A stretch of DNA of 64,000 nt from Saprospiraceae bacterium (GTDB taxonomy: Bacteria; Bacteroidota; Bacteroidia; Chitinophagales; Saprospiraceae), in NCBI GenBank assembly GCA_016716335.1, contig JADJWN010000005.1, forward strand, positions 124,001 through 188,000, written 5' to 3'. The notes under the pieces are model-generated. The model made no database searches and was not told the DNA's origin. It worked only from the letters and a program-made list of their open reading frames with translations. Shown one piece after another: positions 36,190 to 45,745 of this stretch (its first letter is position 1; every line of letters starts with the position of its first letter). Position numbers and translations under genes: made by a program.

Positions 36190-36747
36190 ATGTCAAGAAT
36201 TGGAAAATCATTGATACAGGTGCCCGGTGGAGTTACAATAGATGTCAGCAAGGGTAATCTGGTGACTGTAAAAGGAGCGAAGGGCAGCCTTTCAGAACAA
36301 ATACATCCTGACTTGAAAATCAGCCTTGAAGATGGTGTGTTGAAGGTTGAAAGGCCTACAGATCAGAAAAGGCACAGGGAGGTTCATGGATTGACCAGAT
36401 CCTTGATCAATAATATGGTGGTCGGTGTATCCTCAGGATTTACCAAGCAATTGGAGCTTGTGGGGGTCGGTTACAGGGTGTCAAACACCGGCAATCTGCT
36501 CGAACTGACATTAGGGTATTCTCACCCGATTTATTTTGCCTTACCACCGGAAATTAAAGTAACTACCAAGATGGAAAAGGGTGAAAATCCTACCATCATT
36601 CTGGAGTCTTTTGATAAGCAGTTATTGGGACAGGTTTGTGCCAAAATCAGATCCTACAGAAAGCCGGAACCTTATAAAGGTAAAGGTATCAAATTTACCG
36701 GTGAGGAAATCAGAAGAAAGGCGGGTAAGACATCAGGTAAGAAGTAA
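36190..36747 (+). CDS. rplF: 50S ribosomal protein L6
   Basis: 185 residues. MSRIGKSLIQVPGGVTIDVS start and the C-terminal signature KPEPYKGKGIKFTGEEIRRK. Near the factor-binding site. Confidence 0.98.
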   Translation: MSRIGKSLIQVPGGVTIDVSKGNLVTVKGAKGSLSEQIHPDLKISLEDGVLKVERPTDQKRHREVHGLTRSLINNMVVGVSSGFTKQLELVGVGYRVSNTGNLLELTLGYSHPIYFALPPEIKVTTKMEKGENPTIILESFDKQLLGQVCAKIRSYRKPEPYKGKGIKFTGEEIRRKAGKTSGKK

Positions 36748-36775
36748 TTTTTGAAATTCATCCAAATATTATAAC

Positions 36776-37120
36776 ATGGATAATAAATTATATAACCGAA
36801 CCAGAATTCATTACAGAATTCGCAAAAAAATTAACGGTACAGCCTCCAAGCCCAGACTGTCGGTTTTCCGTAGCAATAAAGAGATTTACTGTCAGTTGAT
36901 TGATGATGTCAATGGAGTTACACTGGCGAGTGCATCTTCTAAAGGTATGCCAAAGAATGGTAACAAGGTTGCTCAATCCATGGAGGTTGGTAAGGTAATT
37001 GCTGAAAAAGCCAGGGCACTCAAAATTGAAGCTGTGGTATTTGACAGGGGTGGTTATCTATATCATGGAAGGGTGAAAAGTCTGGCAGACGGTGCCCGAG
37101 AGGGTGGATTAAAGTTTTAA
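36776..37120 (+). CDS. rplR: 50S ribosomal protein L18
   Basis: 114 residues. [14 protein letters not shown] segment ([20 protein letters not shown]) and [20 protein letters not shown]. 5S rRNA binder. Confidence 0.98.
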   Translation: MDNKLYNRTRIHYRIRKKINGTASKPRLSVFRSNKEIYCQLIDDVNGVTLASASSKGMPKNGNKVAQSMEVGKVIAEKARALKIEAVVFDRGGYLYHGRVKSLADGAREGGLKF

Positions 37121-37141
37121 AAATCTTAATTGAAGAATAAT

Positions 37142-37654
37142 ATGTCAACGCCTTTAAAAGTCAAAGCAGCAGAAACTGAACTCAAGGAAAAGCTGGTTAA
37201 CCTCGGTAGAGTAACCAAGGTGACCAAGGGTGGTCGGACTTTCAGTTTTTCTGCCTTAGTAGTGGTAGGAGATGGTAATGGTACGATCGGTCATGGTCTG
37301 GGCAAAGCCCGGGATGTGTCTGAATCTATCCAGAAAGCGGTGGATGATGCCAAGAAAAATCTGGTAAAAGTAACGCTCCACAAAGGAACAGTACCTCATG
37401 AGCAGAAGGGAAAGTTTGGTGCCGGTAAAGTACTTATTAAGCCTGCAGCTGACGGTACAGGTGTGATCGCCGGTGGTGCCATGCGTGCTGTACTGGAAAT
37501 GGCAGGAGTACACAATGTATTGGCCAAGTCTCAGGGGTCTTCCAATCCTCACAATGTGGTGAAAGCTACCATCGATGCACTTTCAAAAATGAGAAGTGCA
37601 CATGAAGTAGCAAGACAAAGAGGGGTCAAGGTAGAGAAAGTTTACGAAGGATAA
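37142..37654 (+). CDS. rpsE: 30S ribosomal protein S5
   Basis: 170 residues from ATG 37142, preferred over TTG 37130. [40 protein letters not shown] and [19 protein letters not shown]. Contributes to decoding fidelity and mRNA helicase activity. Confidence 0.98.
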   Translation: MSTPLKVKAAETELKEKLVNLGRVTKVTKGGRTFSFSALVVVGDGNGTIGHGLGKARDVSESIQKAVDDAKKNLVKVTLHKGTVPHEQKGKFGAGKVLIKPAADGTGVIAGGAMRAVLEMAGVHNVLAKSQGSSNPHNVVKATIDALSKMRSAHEVARQRGVKVEKVYEG

Positions 37655-37726
37655 ATTGATTTTGCCCGGAACAGACTTCATAGTTATCATCCCGGCAATA
37701 TTGCAATCTTATAAAATCTGATAAAG

Positions 37727-37906
37727 ATGAAAAGTATCAAAATAACACAGGTAAAGAGTACCATTGACCGTCCGAAGAAACAGAAGGAGACGATTAAGGC
37801 TTTGGGAATAAAGAAGCTGAACCATTCTGTGGTAAAAGTTGCCACACCCCAGATTTTGGGAATGGTAGCCACAGTGGATCATCTGATAAAGGTTGAAGAA
37901 GTTTAA
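37727..37906 (+). CDS. rpmD: 50S ribosomal protein L30
   Basis: 59 residues, ATG 37727 to TAA 37904-37906. KSIKITQVKSTIDRPKKQKE, then TIKALGIKKLNHSVV and a closing VDHLIKVEEV. Position between S5 and L15 is diagnostic. Confidence 0.95.
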   Translation: MKSIKITQVKSTIDRPKKQKETIKALGIKKLNHSVVKVATPQILGMVATVDHLIKVEEV

Positions 37907-37940
37907 TAGCCTGTTTTCTAATTTTATAAATCCAGGAGAT

Positions 37941-38390
37941 ATGAAGTTACATAATTTAACACCGGCACCGGGCTCTGTAAAGGCAGAAAAAGGCCGGGTA
38001 GGTAGAGGTGAAGGGTCAGGTTCAGGTGGAACTGCCGGAAAAGGACATAAAGGAGCTAAAGCCAGAACAGGATATAAGAGCAAAAGAGCCTTTGAAGGTG
38101 GACAGATGCCACTGCAGATGAGACTTCCGAAAAGAGGCTTTAAAAATATCAATCGGGTTGAATACATCCCGATGAATGTTTCCCGGTTGCAGGAGATCCA
38201 TGATAATTACGGAATTACCGATATCACCACAGAGGCACTCTATGTGGAAGGAATCATCAACAGAGGAGATAAGGTGAAGGTATTAGGCAATGGAGATATT
38301 ACCAGTAAGCTTAATGTTACTTTGGATGCATATTCAGCTTCAGCTAAAGCTAAGATTGAGGCAGCTGGAGGTTCAATAAATGTTAAATAA
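37941..38390 (+). CDS. rplO: 50S ribosomal protein L15
   Basis: 149 residues from ATG 37941, which has a rare Shine-Dalgarno-like AGGAG just upstream; the frame open from 37893 overlaps rpmD and is rejected. MKLHNLTPAPGSVKAEKGRV and GRGEGSGSGGTAGKGHKGAK are typical. Confidence 0.97.
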   Translation: MKLHNLTPAPGSVKAEKGRVGRGEGSGSGGTAGKGHKGAKARTGYKSKRAFEGGQMPLQMRLPKRGFKNINRVEYIPMNVSRLQEIHDNYGITDITTEALYVEGIINRGDKVKVLGNGDITSKLNVTLDAYSASAKAKIEAAGGSINVK

Positions 38391-38400
38391 TCAAATACTT

Positions 38401-39770
38401 ATGAATAAGTTTTTGAAACCTTCAGGAATATTTGGAGCATAAAGGAACTAAGGGATAAAATTACCTTCACTCTGATTATTCTTGCTGTCTTCAGATTTGG
38501 TTCTTATGTGGTATTGCCCGGTGTAAATTACGAAGCTTTGGATGCTGCTGCCGGAACAAGAGGTGCAAACGACCTTCTCAAACTCATCAATACTTTCACA
38601 GGTGGTGCCTTCAATCAGGGTTCCATTTTTGCATTAGGTATCATGCCCTACATCACTGCTTCGATTATCGTGCAGTTGTTGGGCTTTGCGGTGCCATATT
38701 TCCAGAGGTTGCAACAAAAAGAAGGGGAATCCGGGAGAAAGCGGATCAATCAGATTACAAGGTTTCTTACTTTGTTTATTACACTCGTACAAGGTGGTGC
38801 CTATCTGACTTATCTGAAATCTATACCCGGTGCTGTAGATCAAAGTATAAACCCGGGGGTATTCTGGTTCAGTAATATGATTATTCTATCTACAGGAACG
38901 ATTTTTGCGATGTGGATGGGTGAGAAAATCACGGATAGGGGTATTGGAAACGGTATTTCCTTACTGATTATGGTCGGTATCATCGCGAGTTTGCCCGCAG
39001 CATTTATTGCTGAAATATTGAGTCAGTTCAGTTCAAACAGGCTGGCCTTGTTGATTCTGGAGCTTGCCTTTTTCTTCATTGTGGTAGTTGCTACAATATT
39101 GGTGGTACAAGGTGTGCGAAAAATTCCTATTCAGGCGGCAAAAAGAATGGTAGGAAGGTCCATGACAAGTATGCCTTCAGCGAGTGGTAGGGATTATATC
39201 AATCTGAAGTTGAGTGCTGCCGGAGTAATGCCCATCATCTTTGCACAGGCTATCATGTTTCTTCCTTTGACAGCCGCACAGTGGGCTGCTGAGAGTGCCG
39301 GAACACAAAGTGATCTTCTTCTCAGTCTCAACAACTGGAAGTCTATTCCTTACAATGTTTTATTCTTTATTCTGATTGTAATCTTTACCTACGTTTATAC
39401 GGCATTGATTGTGAATCCTCAGCAGTACGCTGAATATCTGAAAAGGCAAAATGCCTTCATACCCGGGATTAAGCCTGGTCAGGATACTCAGGATTATATT
39501 GATTCACTTACTACCCGTATTACTTTACCCGGAGCAATTTTTATAGGAATTATAGCCATACTCCCGGCTTTGGTGGCTACGGCCGGTGTCAATGACGCTT
39601 TCGCCATATTTTTCGGAGGAACCTCTCTGTTGATTTTAGTGGGAGTAGTTTTAGATACATTACAGCAGATAGAAAGCTATTTGTTAATGAGAAAATATGA
39701 TGGTTTGGTAAAATCCGGAAGGATAGCCGGCAGAGGCGCTCAGGGTATTACCATTGGGGCCGGCATGTAA
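38401..39770 (+). CDS. secY: Protein translocase subunit SecY, apparent frameshift near the start
   Basis: About 456 residues with 10 membrane helices; core of the SecYEG channel. The main frame is open from about 38409 and reads FETFRNIWSIKELRDKITFT, the expected N-terminus, but has no start codon there. ATG 38401 (MNKF) lies in another frame, and adding one T to the T5 run at 38410-38414 would give MNKFFETFRNIWSIK. A GTG at 38508 would drop most of helix 1 and is unlikely. Plug and pore regions (GGAFNQGSIFALGIMPYITA, FQRLQQKEGESGRKRINQIT) are intact. As secY is essential, a consensus error is the likely cause. Confidence 0.93.
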
Positions 39771-39778
39771 TTTTTGAA

Positions 39779-40576
39779 ATGATTTATTTTAAGACAAACG
39801 AAGAGATTGAACTTCAGCGTCTGAGTAATCTGCTGGTATCAAAAACCCTTGCTTATGTCGCTTCTTTGTTGAAAACCGGTGAGACTGGTAAAAGCATAGA
39901 CAAAAAAGCGGAGGAGTTCATAAGAGATCATGGAGGGATACCCGGCTTCAAAGGTTACAGGGGATTTCCGGCCACCTTGTGTATGTCCGTAAATGAAGGA
40001 GTAGTACACGGCATACCTTCCAATCATGTTTTCGATTCCAAAGATATGATATCCGTAGATTGCGGAGTGTTGATGAATGGTTTTTACGGAGATGCGGCTT
40101 ATTCCTTTGCTTTTTCGGAAGCCGGTGAAGATGTGATCAAACTGATGCGGGTCACCAGAGAGTCCTTGTATGAGGGGATTAAAGCTGCTGTGGTGGGCAA
40201 CAGAGTGGGAGATATCAGTTTTGCTATCCAGCACTATTGTGAAAAGTTACATGGATACAGCATTGTAAGGGAGTTGGTTGGACATGGTGTGGGCAGAAGT
40301 CTTCATGAAGAACCGGAGGTGCCAAATTTTGGAGTTCGTGGCAAAGGCCCCATGCTTAAAGAAGGAATGGTATTGGCTATTGAGCCTATGGTAAATATGG
40401 GGATGAAAGCAGTGAGACAGAAAAATGACGGCTGGACTATTGTGACAAAAGACGGAAAACCCTCCGCACATTTTGAACATAGTGTGGCTATCAGGAAAAA
40501 CGGACCTGATATTTTGTCAGATCACAGCATCATAGAAGAATCAATTAAAAATAACCCTGAAATTAGGATAATTTAA
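39779..40576 (+). CDS. map: Type I methionine aminopeptidase
   Basis: 265 residues. Metal ligands are visible: two Asp in SVDCGVLMNGFYGDAAYSF, His in VGHGVGRSLHEEPEVPNFG, Glu in LAIEPMVNMG and Glu in AHFEHSVAI. Removes the initiator Met from nascent chains. The secY-map-infA order is standard. Confidence 0.98.
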   Translation: MIYFKTNEEIELQRLSNLLVSKTLAYVASLLKTGETGKSIDKKAEEFIRDHGGIPGFKGYRGFPATLCMSVNEGVVHGIPSNHVFDSKDMISVDCGVLMNGFYGDAAYSFAFSEAGEDVIKLMRVTRESLYEGIKAAVVGNRVGDISFAIQHYCEKLHGYSIVRELVGHGVGRSLHEEPEVPNFGVRGKGPMLKEGMVLAIEPMVNMGMKAVRQKNDGWTIVTKDGKPSAHFEHSVAIRKNGPDILSDHSIIEESIKNNPEIRII

Positions 40577-40586
40577 TTAAAAACCC

Positions 40587-40594
40587 TACATTTG
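40587..40594 (+). promoter_or_regulatory. -7 box for infA and the alpha operon
   Basis: TACATTTG followed by CGCTCC, 16 bases before ATG 40611; same TTTGCG start region as the other ribosomal promoters. Confidence 0.72.
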
Positions 40595-40610
40595 CGCTCC
40601 AATTTAAAAA

Positions 40611-40829
40611 ATGGCTAAACAGGATTTAATAAAACTCGATGGAATCATAGAAGAAGCCCTTTCCAACGCTATGTTCAGGGTGAGACTGGAGAGTGGTCAT
40701 CTGATTACAGCGACGATATCCGGTAAAATGAGAATGAATTATATCAGGATCTTACCGGGTGACAAAGTGGCAGTGGAGATGTCGCCTTATGATCTCACGA
40801 GAGGAAGAATAAATTATCGCTATAAATAA
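40611..40829 (+). CDS. infA: Translation initiation factor IF-1
   Basis: 72 residues, OB fold: [40 protein letters not shown] and [20 protein letters not shown]. Binds the A site of the 30S subunit during initiation. Confidence 0.98.
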   Translation: MAKQDLIKLDGIIEEALSNAMFRVRLESGHLITATISGKMRMNYIRILPGDKVAVEMSPYDLTRGRINYRYK

Positions 40830-40849
40830 TAAAGATAAAGTTAAATACA

Positions 40850-40966
40850 ATGAAAGTTCAGGCATCCATAAAGAAAAGATCAGCGGACTGCAAAATCGTA
40901 AGACGCAAGGGGAAGCTGTATATCATAAACAAGAAGAATCCTAAATTTAAACAACGTCAAGGATAA
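40850..40966 (+). CDS. rpmJ: 50S ribosomal protein L36, zinc-free form
   Basis: 38 residues, ATG 40850 to TAA 40964-40966. [20 protein letters not shown], then [10 protein letters not shown]. Only one Cys remains, so the zinc ribbon of the C-plus form is lost. Confidence 0.95.
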   Translation: MKVQASIKKRSADCKIVRRKGKLYIINKKNPKFKQRQG

Positions 40967-40975
40967 TATAAAGTT

Positions 40976-41353
40976 ATGGCAAGAATAGCAGGTGTAGATT
41001 TACCCAGAAATAAAAGAGGTGTAATTGGTCTGACTTATATTTATGGTATCGGGCCCACATTGGCGTCCAATATATTGAAGGCAGCCGGAGTTTCTGAAGA
41101 TACCAAGGTACAGGACTGGACAGATGACAATATCAAGTTCATCTCTAAGTATATCCAGGACGAGTATAAGGTAGAAGGAGAATTGAGAAGTGAGATACAG
41201 CTGAGCATAAAGCGTCTCATGGACATTGCCTGTTACAGAGGTATCCGTCACCGAAAAGGTCTTCCTGTGAGAGGTCAGAGTACCAAGACTAATGCCCGTA
41301 CCAGAAAAGGTAAGAAGAAGACAGTCGCAAATAAAAAGAAAGCAACCAAATAA
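40976..41353 (+). CDS. rpsM: 30S ribosomal protein S13
   Basis: 125 residues. [20 protein letters not shown], then [20 protein letters not shown] and a basic tail contacting the P-site tRNA. Confidence 0.98.
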   Translation: MARIAGVDLPRNKRGVIGLTYIYGIGPTLASNILKAAGVSEDTKVQDWTDDNIKFISKYIQDEYKVEGELRSEIQLSIKRLMDIACYRGIRHRKGLPVRGQSTKTNARTRKGKKKTVANKKKATK

Positions 41354-41373
41354 TAAATAATCATCGGATAGTT

Positions 41374-41760
41374 ATGGCCAAGGCAAAAAAGGTAAAAAAG
41401 CGTAATGTTAAGGTAGAGTCTGAGGGACTTGCCTTTATCCATGCGTCATTCAATAATATCATCATTTCATTGACCAACAGAGCAGGTCAGGTGATATCCT
41501 GGGGTTCTGCGGGTAAGTCTGGTTTCAGGGGTTCAAAAAAGAACACTCCATATGCCGCTCAGATGGCTGCTACCAGTGCTGCACAGACAGCTTTTGAAGC
41601 TGGTTTGCGTACTGTGGAAGTGTACGTTAAGGGCCCGGGAGCAGGAAGGGAATCTGCCATAAGAGCATTGGATACTGCCGGTATCAGGGTGCTTAAGATA
41701 AAGGATATGACTCCCGTTCCTCATAATGGTTGCAGACCTCCAAAGAAAAGAAGAGTTTAA
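41374..41760 (+). CDS. rpsK: 30S ribosomal protein S11
   Basis: 128 residues. [40 protein letters not shown] and [18 protein letters not shown]. Platform protein. Confidence 0.98.
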   Translation: MAKAKKVKKRNVKVESEGLAFIHASFNNIIISLTNRAGQVISWGSAGKSGFRGSKKNTPYAAQMAATSAAQTAFEAGLRTVEVYVKGPGAGRESAIRALDTAGIRVLKIKDMTPVPHNGCRPPKKRRV

Positions 41761-41785
41761 TAGTCTTAATTAAATCGTTTAATAA

Positions 41786-42397
41786 ATGGCAAGATATACA
41801 GGTCCGGTTACGAAGAAAGCAAGAGCTTTTGGAGAAGCAATTTTCGGATACGATAAGGCATATGAAAAAAGAAAATATCCTCCTGGTCAGCATGGCTTGA
41901 TGAAGAAGAGAAAGCAGCGTTCTGACTACGCTATACAGCTCAACGAAAAGCAAAAGGCCAAATACACCTATGGAGTACTCGAACGTCAGTTCAGAAACCT
42001 TTTTGAAAAGGCAGCTGCAAAGAGTGGGGTTACAGGTGAAATTTTGCTTCAACTGCTGGAGTCAAGGTTGGATAACGTGGTGTACAGACTCGGTATCGCC
42101 AAAACAAGAAGAGCAGCGAGACAGCTTGTAAGTCATAAGCATATACTCGTAGATGGTGTATTGTGTAATGTACCTTCCATGTTGCTCAAGCCGGGAGCGG
42201 TTGTGTCTGTCAGGGGTAAATCCAAAGGAGTCGAAGTAATCAAATCCAACGTCAGCTCTAAAAAAGATGTGCGCAACTTTGCCTGGCTGGAGTGGAATGC
42301 AGATAAAATGGAAGGTCGCTTCCTGGCCTTGCCGGAAAGAGAAAAAATACCGGAGAATATCAACGAACAGTTGATCGTTGAATTGTACTCCAAGTAA
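41786..42397 (+). CDS. rpsD: 30S ribosomal protein S4
   Basis: 203 residues. [20 protein letters not shown] start and S4 RNA-binding domain [20 protein letters not shown] with [13 protein letters not shown]. The zinc-binding N-terminal cysteines of some S4 forms are absent. A hairpin GGCTGAA/TTCAGCC (42405-42429) separates it from rpoA. Confidence 0.98.
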   Translation: MARYTGPVTKKARAFGEAIFGYDKAYEKRKYPPGQHGLMKKRKQRSDYAIQLNEKQKAKYTYGVLERQFRNLFEKAAAKSGVTGEILLQLLESRLDNVVYRLGIAKTRRAARQLVSHKHILVDGVLCNVPSMLLKPGAVVSVRGKSKGVEVIKSNVSSKKDVRNFAWLEWNADKMEGRFLALPEREKIPENINEQLIVELYSK

Positions 42398-42465
42398 TAA
42401 AAATGGCTGAACACAATCGTGATTCAGCCTACTTGTTTTAATTAATTTCATCAAAAAATACATAC

Positions 42466-43464
42466 ATGAGTATTCTGAACTTTCAAAAGCCTGAAAAGAT
42501 AATTCTGCAAAAAGCTGATGATTTTGATGGAAGTTTTGAATTTAAACCCTTAGAGCCTGGCTTTGGCCAGACTATCGGTAATTCTTTAAGAAGAATCCTG
42601 TTGTCCTCACTTGAGGGATGGGCCATATCTGCTGTGCGTATTGCAGGTGTGGATCATGAATTTTCTACTATAAAAGGCGTGGTGGAAGATGTAGTGGATA
42701 TTATACTCAATCTCAAGCAGGTTCGACTGAAGCCTGTATTGACTTCCGAAGGTACAGAGGAAGAAAAAGTTTACATCACGGTTTCAGGAAAGGAGCAGTT
42801 TCTGGCAGGTGATATTGAGGGCAGTACCAATGTTTTTAAAGTGATGAATCCTGACCATTACATCTGCACCCTCGAACCCAATGTAAGTCTGGAGATGGAA
42901 TTTACCATAACGAAAGGTAGAGGATATGTGCCGGCTGATGACAATCTGCCCAAGGACGCACCGATAGGTGTAATTCCGGTAGATGCCATTTACACGCCGG
43001 TGAAGAAAGTGGCTTATAAGGTTGAAAATACCAGGGTAGGCCAAAGGACGGACTATGAAAAATTAGTTATTGAGCTTAAGACTGATGGTACTATACATCC
43101 TGAAGAAGCATTAAAAGAAGCTTCCAGAATCATGATACAGCATCTGATGCTTATTACAGATGAAAACATCACATTCAATGATGCATCAGGTAAGGAAGAT
43201 AATATCGTGGATGAGCACATCCTCCACATGCGAAAGCTTCTCAAAACATCTCTGGAAGATCTCGACCTTTCCGTAAGGGCATACAACTGTCTGAAAGCGG
43301 CTAAGATCAATACCCTGGGAGAGATGGTGAAGTTTGACATGCATGAATTATTGAAGTTCAGAAACTTTGGTAAGAAATCATTGGTAGAAATCGAGGAGTT
43401 GCTCCAGCAGAAGGGTCTTACCTTCGGAATGGATCTGACTAAGTATAAACTTGACGAAGAGTAA
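42466..43464 (+). CDS. rpoA: RNA polymerase alpha subunit
   Basis: 332 residues. The N-terminal domain ([26 protein letters not shown]-like [17 protein letters not shown]) dimerises and assembles the core enzyme. The C-terminal domain ([40 protein letters not shown]) contacts UP elements and activators. Typical length for Bacteroidota. Confidence 0.99.
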   Translation: MSILNFQKPEKIILQKADDFDGSFEFKPLEPGFGQTIGNSLRRILLSSLEGWAISAVRIAGVDHEFSTIKGVVEDVVDIILNLKQVRLKPVLTSEGTEEEKVYITVSGKEQFLAGDIEGSTNVFKVMNPDHYICTLEPNVSLEMEFTITKGRGYVPADDNLPKDAPIGVIPVDAIYTPVKKVAYKVENTRVGQRTDYEKLVIELKTDGTIHPEEALKEASRIMIQHLMLITDENITFNDASGKEDNIVDEHILHMRKLLKTSLEDLDLSVRAYNCLKAAKINTLGEMVKFDMHELLKFRNFGKKSLVEIEELLQQKGLTFGMDLTKYKLDEE

Positions 43465-43587
43465 TCGATGCGGCCCGGCAGTCTGAGACGCCGGATTAGT
43501 TAATTTTAAAATCGTATTGAACATCATTTTTAAGGTTTCAGGCCGTACACAAACCGAAAATGACAGTGGTACAAAAAAGAGTTTATC

Positions 43588-44100
43588 ATGAGACACGGTA
43601 AAAAATTTAACCATTTAGGAAGGCAAAAAGGCCACAGAGACGCAATGCTGGCGAATATGGCTTCATCCCTGATTCTCCACAAAAGAATCAATACTACCCT
43701 TGCCAAAGCAAAGGCTCTCAGAGTATATGTGGAGCCAATTCTTACCAAGGCCAAGGACAATACCACACATTCCAGAAGGATGGTCTTCAGTGACCTTCAG
43801 AACAAGGAAGTGTTGAAGGAGTTGTTTGACAACGTAGCTGAAAAAATAGCCAACAGACCCGGAGGTTACTGCAGAATTATTAAAACAGGATTCCGTAAAG
43901 GAGACGGTGCTGAGACGGCTATGATTGAATTGGTGGATTTCAATACAGTGATGACTGCTAAAACTGCTTCAAAAGCCGGAACCAGAAGAGGTAGAAGAAG
44001 AGGAAAAGGCGGGGCTGCTGATATTGCTGCACCTGCTGCCACTGCACCGGTCGCTATGAATTCAGGGGCCGAAACTGATAATACCGGAGAAGAAGAATAA
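43588..44100 (+). CDS. rplQ: 50S ribosomal protein L17 with Ala/Arg-rich extension
   Basis: 170 residues. Core [20 protein letters not shown] and [18 protein letters not shown] is ordinary (~120 residues). A C-terminal extension ([20 protein letters not shown], then Ala/Pro/Glu-rich) is added, as in other Bacteroidota. Last gene of the supercluster. Confidence 0.97.
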   Translation: MRHGKKFNHLGRQKGHRDAMLANMASSLILHKRINTTLAKAKALRVYVEPILTKAKDNTTHSRRMVFSDLQNKEVLKELFDNVAEKIANRPGGYCRIIKTGFRKGDGAETAMIELVDFNTVMTAKTASKAGTRRGRRRGKGGAADIAAPAATAPVAMNSGAETDNTGEEE

Positions 44101-44123
44101 ATCCGGATTTTTCCGCGAAATAC

Positions 44124-44163
44124 AAAAAAGGCGATGTATGAATTTCATGCATCGCCTTTTTTA
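44124..44163. terminator. Strong bidirectional terminator after rplQ
   Basis: AAAAAAGGCGATG... pairs with ...CATCGCCTTTTTT across a short AT loop. It serves rplQ on + and the lipoprotein gene ending at 44167 on -. Confidence 0.9.
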
Positions 44164-44166
44164 ATC

Positions 44167-45309
44167 TCAATACTTGTCGTAAAAGGATTTGATTCTGCCG
44201 GTAAACTGATTGTAAATGGGCCTGCAGAATTCGATAAACAATTGCTGCGGTGGTGGCGGCATCTCTTCTCTGACAGTGGTAAGCTTGAGTTGCTCTTTTG
44301 TCAGGGCTCGTTCATCTCCGTTATAATTTGCCCATTCATTGGTCCAGATGAATTCCCCGGGCATTTCAGTTTTGAGTAAGGTCTTTCGGTTCTGGTAATC
44401 GGTGATTTCCATCAGCAGAATACCGTTGGAGCGAACGGTTTTCTTATTAAGCGTATATTTGGCTTTTACTTTATCGTAAATGTTCAGTTCTTTACCTTCC
44501 AGTTTGGTGGTACCAATCAGTACACTGTCTTTGCTGATCACTTCTTTGGTGTCTGACTGTATGAGTGTTTGTCCTACTACAAAATCCAGAAATTCCAGCC
44601 TCACCACATGGTCCGGCTTCAGTTTTATGCTTTCAGCTTCAACGGGATGGTAAAAGCGGATGAATTTATTCAGTCTTTTGTTGGTCTGAAGATATTCATT
44701 GATCCTGTCCTGAAAATATTGATTGCTGTATTGAAACAGCCTGGAATTCAGTACCGGATTTTCAACCACCACATGCAGAGAAGCAGCATCAAGGGCGGAT
44801 TCCAGCCTTTCATCCAGCCCTTTGTAGTCCGGTGCAAAACCCTTTATGGCAAGGAGATGGTTGTATGCATCTTTGGCAGCGGTTCTGTTGTTTTTTGCTA
44901 ATTGTGCATCGGCTGCCCTGATGCGTTCTTCTGCGGCACGGTTGCGGTTTTCTTCGTATTCGCTGTAGTAGGCAGTGGGTACCACCAGACTTCTGCACTT
45001 GCTGCATTTTTCTATCATCTCATACATTTCATTCAGCTTCTGATAGCTTTCGGTGACCCGCTCATATTTGAAGGGCTGATTGGAAATGCGGGCTCTTTCT
45101 ACATTCTTCAGGTAGTCTTCTGCACCAAATCTGTATGCCTTTTTCAGTACTTCGGCCGCATCCTGATTATTGGGATCTTTCCGGAGCTTTTCTGTGGATT
45201 GACGTACCGCCTCATAAAAGTTGCCTTTTTCCAGGGCTTTCTTACCGGATCTGGAGCATGAAATTGTAATGAGGTTGAGGATCATGATGAGTAAAAATGC
45301 ATGTCTCAT
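44167..45309 (-). CDS. Lipoprotein with N-terminal TPR-like helices
   Basis: 380 residues from ATG at 45309 (an extended frame to 45336 starts with TTG and spoils the signal). Lipobox LITISC. The first ~170 residues are helical with TPR-like repeats (ALEKGNFYEAVRQSTEKLRK), including CSKC in a loop. The C-terminal half is strand-rich (VRLEFLDFVVGQTLIQSDTK, ELNIYDKVKAKYTLNKKTVR) and ends in PPPPQQLFIEFCRPIYN. Probably an outer-membrane-associated structural lipoprotein; no named family recognised. Confidence 0.75.
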   Translation of the reverse strand: MRHAFLLIMILNLITISCSRSGKKALEKGNFYEAVRQSTEKLRKDPNNQDAAEVLKKAYRFGAEDYLKNVERARISNQPFKYERVTESYQKLNEMYEMIEKCSKCRSLVVPTAYYSEYEENRNRAAEERIRAADAQLAKNNRTAAKDAYNHLLAIKGFAPDYKGLDERLESALDAASLHVVVENPVLNSRLFQYSNQYFQDRINEYLQTNKRLNKFIRFYHPVEAESIKLKPDHVVRLEFLDFVVGQTLIQSDTKEVISKDSVLIGTTKLEGKELNIYDKVKAKYTLNKKTVRSNGILLMEITDYQNRKTLLKTEMPGEFIWTNEWANYNGDERALTKEQLKLTTVREEMPPPPQQLFIEFCRPIYNQFTGRIKSFYDKY

Positions 45310-45745
45310 AGCATAGGTTTTTAAGGTGATCTTCAATTTTGCTGTATTTTATATCAAAAGTATGGCAATTCTCTCAGTTTATAAAATACATTTAAAGCCA
45401 TGACGAAAAGGGAGCGGAATTGTTAATTCAACCCACATTCCAATCTTGCATTTAAGACTTTATTAACCGGATTGCTGGCTTTGGTCCGGCTTCAGTGAAA
45501 TCATCCAGGTCTCTATGGATCCCTCCTTTTTTGACTTTTTCAATGGATTGTTGCTTGATTTGATGAACTTTCGCTTATGCTCTGTACCCTCATTCGTGGG
45601 AAATCCATGCATAACAGAGAAATGCCGACTTTTGGGGTTCTTCCATAAAAGGAAGTCAGCAGTTTTGCAAATAGTCAACCTTATTCCCTTTAGCACGCAT
45701 TACTCAAAATTGTCTATCTTTGATTTATAATAATTATATGGTATC
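45310..45745. other. Intergenic region with one promoter box
   Basis: About 435 bases between divergent genes. TATCTTTG at 45715-45722, 24 bases before ATG 45746, is a good -7 box for the peptidase. A 77-residue minus-strand ORF (45463-45696) has no supporting signal and is not called. Confidence 0.5.

Noticed and set aside
38508..38510. GTG as the true secY start
   Set aside because: It would delete the conserved N-terminal segment and part of helix 1, which is present in frame upstream.
45463..45696. 77-codon minus-strand ORF upstream of the peptidase
   Set aside because: No promoter or domain, and unusual composition for coding DNA here.
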